Translations under genes and position numbers: made by a program
Notes under the pieces: generated by a model
The model's database searches: none
What the model was told of the DNA's origin: nothing
What the model saw: only the letters and a program-made list of their open reading frames with translations
Source of the DNA: Clostridia bacterium
Lineage (GTDB): Bacteria > Bacillota > Clostridia > Oscillospirales > Acutalibacteraceae
Assembly: GCA_017559885.1 (NCBI GenBank)
Contig: JAFYQN010000146.1
Span: 1 to 9,646, forward strand
DNA length: 9,646 bases
Direction of reading: 5' to 3'
Shown: positions 6,714 to 9,646 of the stretch, one piece after another
Layout: each line of letters opens with the position of its first letter
Numbering within the stretch: the stretch's first letter is position 1

Positions 6714-6741
6714 TTGACAAAACACCTTTTACTGTGATAAT
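6714..6741 (+). promoter_or_regulatory. Promoter of the ABC exporter gene
   Basis: Consensus TTGACA (6714-6719), 16-bp spacer, then GATAAT (6736-6741) with an extended -10 TG (6733-6734). Predicted start near 6748, inside the loop of the inverted repeat at 6719-6778, so its transcript lacks the left arm. The -35 lies in ATTGACAAA, which matches the reversed 0A box at 8 of 9 positions. Confidence 0.68.
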
Positions 6742-6778
6742 TTTATTTTGTTAAGATTTGCGCAGTAAGGGGTGTTTT
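6719..6778 (+). terminator. Hairpin overlapping a promoter and ribosome binding site; likely spoIIE terminator
   Basis: Arms 6719-6734 (AAAACACCTTTTACTG) and 6763-6778 (CAGTAAGGGGTGTTTT) pair over 16 positions with two G-U wobbles, around a 28-nt loop. The right arm runs into six T's (6775-6780), as in an intrinsic terminator, so transcripts reading out of spoIIE could stop here. The same arm contains AAGGGGTG, the ribosome binding site of the ABC gene, so any read-through RNA would also hide that site. The long loop is unusual for a terminator. Confidence 0.5.
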
Positions 6779-6780
6779 TT

Positions 6781-8592
6781 ATGTTAAAGAAAAAACCGCA
6801 TTTTTGCGAGGATAATATAATAAAATCAGAAGATAGATTTATAGAAGCGTATATGGCAGAAGACCCTAAAACGCCTCGCGCTTTGCGATTGCTTTTTAAA
6901 CTGTATAAGGGTCATTATCTACGGCTTTTACTCGGCGCCTTAATCTATATAATAAAAGACTCGCCTACTTGGGTTTTGCCGCTTATAACCGCCGACATTA
7001 TAAACCTTGTTACAAATCCGCCTCACAATTTTTGGTGGCGCATTTCGCTTGACGGCGCGATTGCGGGTTTGCTACTTCTTTTAAACATCCCATTCCACAC
7101 CCTTTACGTAAAAATACTTTCCAAAGCCAACCGCAACGTAGAAGCAGGTCTTCGCGGAGCTATGGTAAGAAAATTGCAACAACTTTCCATCTCTTTTCAC
7201 AAGGATACTCAATCGGGCAAAATACAATCAAAGGTTATGCGTGACGTAGAGGTTGTGACCGACCTTGCCTCTCACATTATGAACACCGTGCTCGGCACGA
7301 TTATAAATATGTGCATTACGCTGGCAGTGGTAATTTCAAATAATATTTTTGTGTTTTTTATGTTTTTACTACTTGTCCCCGCCGCAGTTATTTTGCAAAA
7401 GAGTTTTCACAAAACCATGCACCGTCAGACAAAAGAGTTTCGCGAACAGCTAGAAAACACCTCTGCTGCGGTTTACGATATGGAGGAGCTAATTCCCGTA
7501 ACCCGAGCCCACTCGCTCGAAGATACCGAGGTGAAAAAACTGACCCGCTTTATTACCAAAATTGCCGAGCGCGGCTACAAAACCGACTCTACTTATAGCT
7601 TTTTTGGCGCGCTTAGTTGGGCTATGGTAAACTTTTTCCAAATCGCGTGTCTTTTTATAACGGCATTTATGGCATATAAAAAATTTATTTCCATCGGCGA
7701 GGTTGCGCTTTATCAAAACTATTTCACCACCCTTTCGGCAGGCGTTATGAGTATTGTGTATTTGCTACCCGCAATCACACGCGGAGCTGATTCGATTCGT
7801 TCTATCGGAGAGATACTTTCCACCTACGACACCGAGAAAAACTCCAACAAGCCAAAACTTGAAAACCTAAAAGGTAAATACGAGTTTAAAAACGTAAGCT
7901 TTAATTACGACCTTGAAACACACGTGCTAAACGGACTAGACCTCACGGTAAACGAGGGTGAGACTATTGCTCTTGTGGGCGAATCGGGAAGCGGTAAGAG
8001 CACCATAATAAACCTTGTGGTAGGATTTAATCTTGCCGAAAAGGGCGAGTTGCTTATTGACGATAAAAACATCAAGGATTTTGACCTGCGCTCCTACCGC
8101 AAATATCTTTCGGTTGTTCCGCAAACATCGGTATTGTTTTCAGGCTCGGTTAGAGAAAACATAACCTACGGTAGCGACAACTACACCGAAGAGCAGTTGC
8201 GCGACGCTATTCACGCGGCGCAACTTGATGACGTGATAGCAAAACTACCTCACGGACTAGACACAAGCGTTGGCGAACACGGCGCAAAACTCTCGGGCGG
8301 TCAAAGACAACGAATTGCAATAGCCCGAGCAATAATCCGCGACCCGAAGGTAATTATTTTTGACGAGGCGACAAGCGCGCTCGACAGCGTTACCGAACGT
8401 GAGATACAAAAAGCGATTGAAAATCTTACTCGCGACAGAACAACCTTTATCGTGGCGCATAGATTATCCACCATTAAAAATGCGGACAAAATTGCCGTTA
8501 TAAAAGACGGTAGATGCGTTGAGTTTGGAACCTATGACGAGCTCATTGCAAAACAGGGCGAGTTTTACGCATTTAAACAAATACAAACATAA
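6781..8592 (+). CDS. ABC exporter half-transporter (fused membrane and ATPase domains)
   Basis: A 603-residue ATP-driven exporter subunit of the MsbA/multidrug type. The N-terminal membrane domain (about 40-340) has six hydrophobic segments, roughly at 45-70, 90-110, 160-185, 188-207, 275-297 and 310-335. The nucleotide-binding domain (about 365-600) has Walker A GESGSGKST (400-408), the Q-loop VVPQ (445-448), signature LSGGQRQR (504-511), Walker B VIIFDEATS with D528/E529, and the H-loop histidine H560. All ATPase residues are intact, so a homodimer is possible; no partner half-transporter is adjacent. Substrate unknown: lipid, drug or peptide export are all open. The start is ATG 6781, with AAGGGGTG 6 nt upstream; the GTG at 6772 lies inside that site. 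The gene has its own promoter and ends in a terminator. Confidence 0.93.
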   Translation: MLKKKPHFCEDNIIKSEDRFIEAYMAEDPKTPRALRLLFKLYKGHYLRLLLGALIYIIKDSPTWVLPLITADIINLVTNPPHNFWWRISLDGAIAGLLLLLNIPFHTLYVKILSKANRNVEAGLRGAMVRKLQQLSISFHKDTQSGKIQSKVMRDVEVVTDLASHIMNTVLGTIINMCITLAVVISNNIFVFFMFLLLVPAAVILQKSFHKTMHRQTKEFREQLENTSAAVYDMEELIPVTRAHSLEDTEVKKLTRFITKIAERGYKTDSTYSFFGALSWAMVNFFQIACLFITAFMAYKKFISIGEVALYQNYFTTLSAGVMSIVYLLPAITRGADSIRSIGEILSTYDTEKNSNKPKLENLKGKYEFKNVSFNYDLETHVLNGLDLTVNEGETIALVGESGSGKSTIINLVVGFNLAEKGELLIDDKNIKDFDLRSYRKYLSVVPQTSVLFSGSVRENITYGSDNYTEEQLRDAIHAAQLDDVIAKLPHGLDTSVGEHGAKLSGGQRQRIAIARAIIRDPKVIIFDEATSALDSVTEREIQKAIENLTRDRTTFIVAHRLSTIKNADKIAVIKDGRCVEFGTYDELIAKQGEFYAFKQIQT

Positions 8593-8624
8593 AAAAGATT
8601 GCCAAGTTTTTGGCAATCTTTTTT
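8591..8624. terminator. Bidirectional rho-independent terminator
   Basis: A perfect 15-bp stem, AAAAAAGATTGCCAA and its complement, with a GTTT loop. It overlaps the stop codons of both the ABC gene (8590-8592) and the convergent PepSY lipoprotein (8623-8625), and has A and T runs suitable for both strands. Confidence 0.92.
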
Positions 8625-9033
8625 AATCTTTGCTTTTGTCGGCAGAAATTACGTCGCCTGTTTCGGCGTCGATATCATAATCATATTCTATGTTGCCGGA
8701 GTTAAAATCAACCTCGTAAATAAGTTTACCGTTATCACGGTCAAGGTCGATATCAACGTCGGAAACCTGATTTTCATCAAGCCCCGCGTGTTTTAGCGCC
8801 GCCTTTTTTGCGTCGCTTGCGGTGATGCCTGCCATCATGTTCATAGCTTTCTCTTCGGCACCGTCTACCATAGACTCGGTTTTGTCTATCGCGCCGTCTA
8901 CAATGCTTTGTGTACCGTCGATTACCGAATTACCCATAGACTGCGCATCGCTGACTACGTCGCCGACTGTACCGCAGGCGGTAAGTGACAAAAGAAAGAT
9001 TAAAACAAAAGTTAATGAGATTATTTTTTTCAT
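8623..9033 (-). CDS. PepSY-domain lipoprotein
   Basis: A 136-residue surface lipoprotein. The signal peptide MKKIISLTFVLIFLLSLTAC ends in a good lipobox (LTAC) with the lipidated Cys20. Residues 25-68 are a helical, probably coiled linker with an imperfect 11-residue repeat (SIVDGAIDKTE, SMVDGAEEKAM, and a shorter SVIDGTQ before them). Residues 72-130 are a PepSY domain: SDAKKAALKHAGLDENQV, then alternating strands with IDLDRDNGKLIYEVDF and the closing DAETGDVIS. PepSY domains are thought to bind or inhibit peptidases outside the cell; here the target is unknown. I chose the start at 9033 because GGGAGG lies 8 nt upstream; the in-frame ATG at 9063 lacks a site and adds charged residues before the signal. 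Confidence 0.9.
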   Translation of the reverse strand: MKKIISLTFVLIFLLSLTACGTVGDVVSDAQSMGNSVIDGTQSIVDGAIDKTESMVDGAEEKAMNMMAGITASDAKKAALKHAGLDENQVSDVDIDLDRDNGKLIYEVDFNSGNIEYDYDIDAETGDVISADKSKD

Positions 9034-9075
9034 TTTTGATTCCTCCCGTAATATTATTGACAATTACACAACAAA

Positions 9076-9110
9076 AAATGCAGAAAAGAAAAATTTTCTT
9101 TTCTGCATTT
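9076..9110 (-). terminator. Terminator-like palindrome between two lipoprotein genes
   Basis: A 17-bp perfect inverted repeat (AAATGCAGAAAAGAAAA and its complement) around a single A. On the minus strand it ends in a T run, so it fits a terminator 16 nt after the stop of the 9126-9506 gene. The innermost A/T pairs would open to form the loop. The downstream PepSY gene would then need its own promoter; I see none that is convincing. Confidence 0.75.
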
Positions 9111-9125
9111 AAAAATTTAATTTTA

Positions 9126-9506
9126 TCAGCCGCCGGGGATATAATCAAATTCCATATCCGTAACGTTGCCATCAGCATCAAATTCAACAACTAAGTCATA
9201 CGGATTAGAATCAGACAACTCGTTGCAAACATAACTCCATTTATCCGTATATTCTTTAAAATATTCTACTTTTCTCGACTGCTTTTCTTCATCCGATAGA
9301 GTATTATTGTAAAGAGATTTGTATTGATAGTAGTAAGGGTCACCTAACTGTTCAAAAAGCGTTTCCTTGGTGTATTCTTTACCATCTTCATAACTTTCAT
9401 AAATGCCTTTTAGTTCACGATACTCTTTGGTTGTGTTCCAATCAGAGCAACCGCTCAAAGAAAAAGCAAGACATATAACAATTAAAATCGGTATGATTTT
9501 TTTCAT
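9126..9506 (-). CDS. Small lipoprotein, possibly with a BamE/SmpA-like fold
   Basis: A 126-residue predicted lipoprotein. The signal peptide (MKKIIPILIVICLAFSLSGC) ends in the lipobox LSGC with Cys20 lipidated. The mature region is acidic and Tyr-rich. The pattern TKETLFEQLGDPYYYQ early on and LVVEFDADGNVTDMEFDYIP at the end resembles the helix-strand start and final strand of BamE/SmpA-type small lipoproteins, but this is a weak similarity judged by eye. The ATG at 9506 has the strong AAAGGAG 6 nt upstream. It begins 2 nt after the stop of the gene that runs off the right edge, so the two are co-transcribed and its ribosome binding site lies inside that gene. A terminator follows. Confidence 0.82.
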   Translation of the reverse strand: MKKIIPILIVICLAFSLSGCSDWNTTKEYRELKGIYESYEDGKEYTKETLFEQLGDPYYYQYKSLYNNTLSDEEKQSRKVEYFKEYTDKWSYVCNELSDSNPYDLVVEFDADGNVTDMEFDYIPGG

Positions 9507-9508
9507 TT

Positions 9509-9646
9509 TTATCTCCTTTCGCTATACCAATCATTTGTTTCAATTGGATTTTCAATTATGTAATCATCAATTGTTACGTCTTCATATATTACCGCGTTTA
9601 CAAGTTTTGCCATATAGTCAACATCGTAATAAATTACCGAGCCGTA
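9509..9646 (-). CDS. Unrecognised protein, C-terminal 45 residues (runs off the right edge)
   Basis: An open frame enters from the right edge and ends with TAA (complement of 9509-9511), 2 nt before the ATG of the small lipoprotein gene. The visible end reads YGSVIYYDVDYMAKLVNAV and later DDYIIENPIETNDWYSERR: acidic and aromatic, without membrane segments. No family can be named from this much. The tight spacing and the location of the next gene's ribosome binding site inside its 3' end argue that it is a real coding end and part of an operon with the lipoprotein. Confidence 0.6.
   Translation of the reverse strand, partial: YGSVIYYDVDYMAKLVNAVIYEDVTIDDYIIENPIETNDWYSERR

Noticed and set aside
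9038..9065. Promoter for the PepSY lipoprotein
   Set aside because: TAATAT-like bases are present but would start transcription within the ribosome binding site, and no good -35 is seen.

Overview
The window looks like chromosomal DNA from an AT-rich, endospore-forming Firmicute, most likely a member of the Clostridia. The basis is a split spoIIE gene (sporulation phosphatase), a SleB-type spore cortex-lytic enzyme, strong AAGGAGG-like ribosome binding sites, sigma-A-like promoters, A/T-flanked hairpin terminators and several short Gram-positive-style lipoproteins. No RNA genes, insertion sequences or CRISPR arrays were seen.

Layout. Positions 1-1340 (minus) hold a very AT-rich restriction-modification module: a Dam-like adenine methyltransferase with a fused N-terminal DNA-binding domain, followed 4 nt later by a gene running off the left edge that is probably the partner endonuclease. 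Its promoter has an 8-bp inverted repeat filling the -35/-10 spacer, which suggests autoregulation by the fused domain. Positions 1522-2699 (plus) hold a two-gene operon: a small two-helix membrane protein and a CPBP-family intramembrane protease. A bidirectional terminator separates it from an unrecognised lipoprotein (2741-3460, minus) and a SleB-like hydrolase (3531-4172, minus).

Divergent from sleB is spoIIE (4361-6669, plus). It reads as two frames, membrane domain then PP2C phosphatase, which rejoin into one 769-residue protein if a single base is restored in a G run near 5099-5101. Its promoter has the 21-bp -35/-10 spacing and overlapping 0A box described for Spo0A-activated spoIIE in Bacillus subtilis. 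A half-size ABC exporter follows (6781-8592, plus). Its promoter lies inside the inverted repeat that probably terminates spoIIE read-through. The right end holds minus-strand genes: a PepSY lipoprotein (8623-9033), a small lipoprotein that may have a BamE/SmpA-like fold (9126-9506), and the last 45 codons of an unrecognised gene (9509-9646).

How the genes work together: spoIIE (sigma-F activation) and sleB (cortex hydrolysis at germination) belong to the sporulation life cycle and share an intergenic region. The restriction-modification genes form a self-contained defence module. The lipoproteins, CPBP protease and ABC exporter act at the cell envelope, with unknown substrates. The most notable observations are the split spoIIE with its Spo0A-type promoter, the operator-like repeat in the methyltransferase promoter, and the combined terminator/promoter/ribosome-binding-site element in front of the ABC gene.
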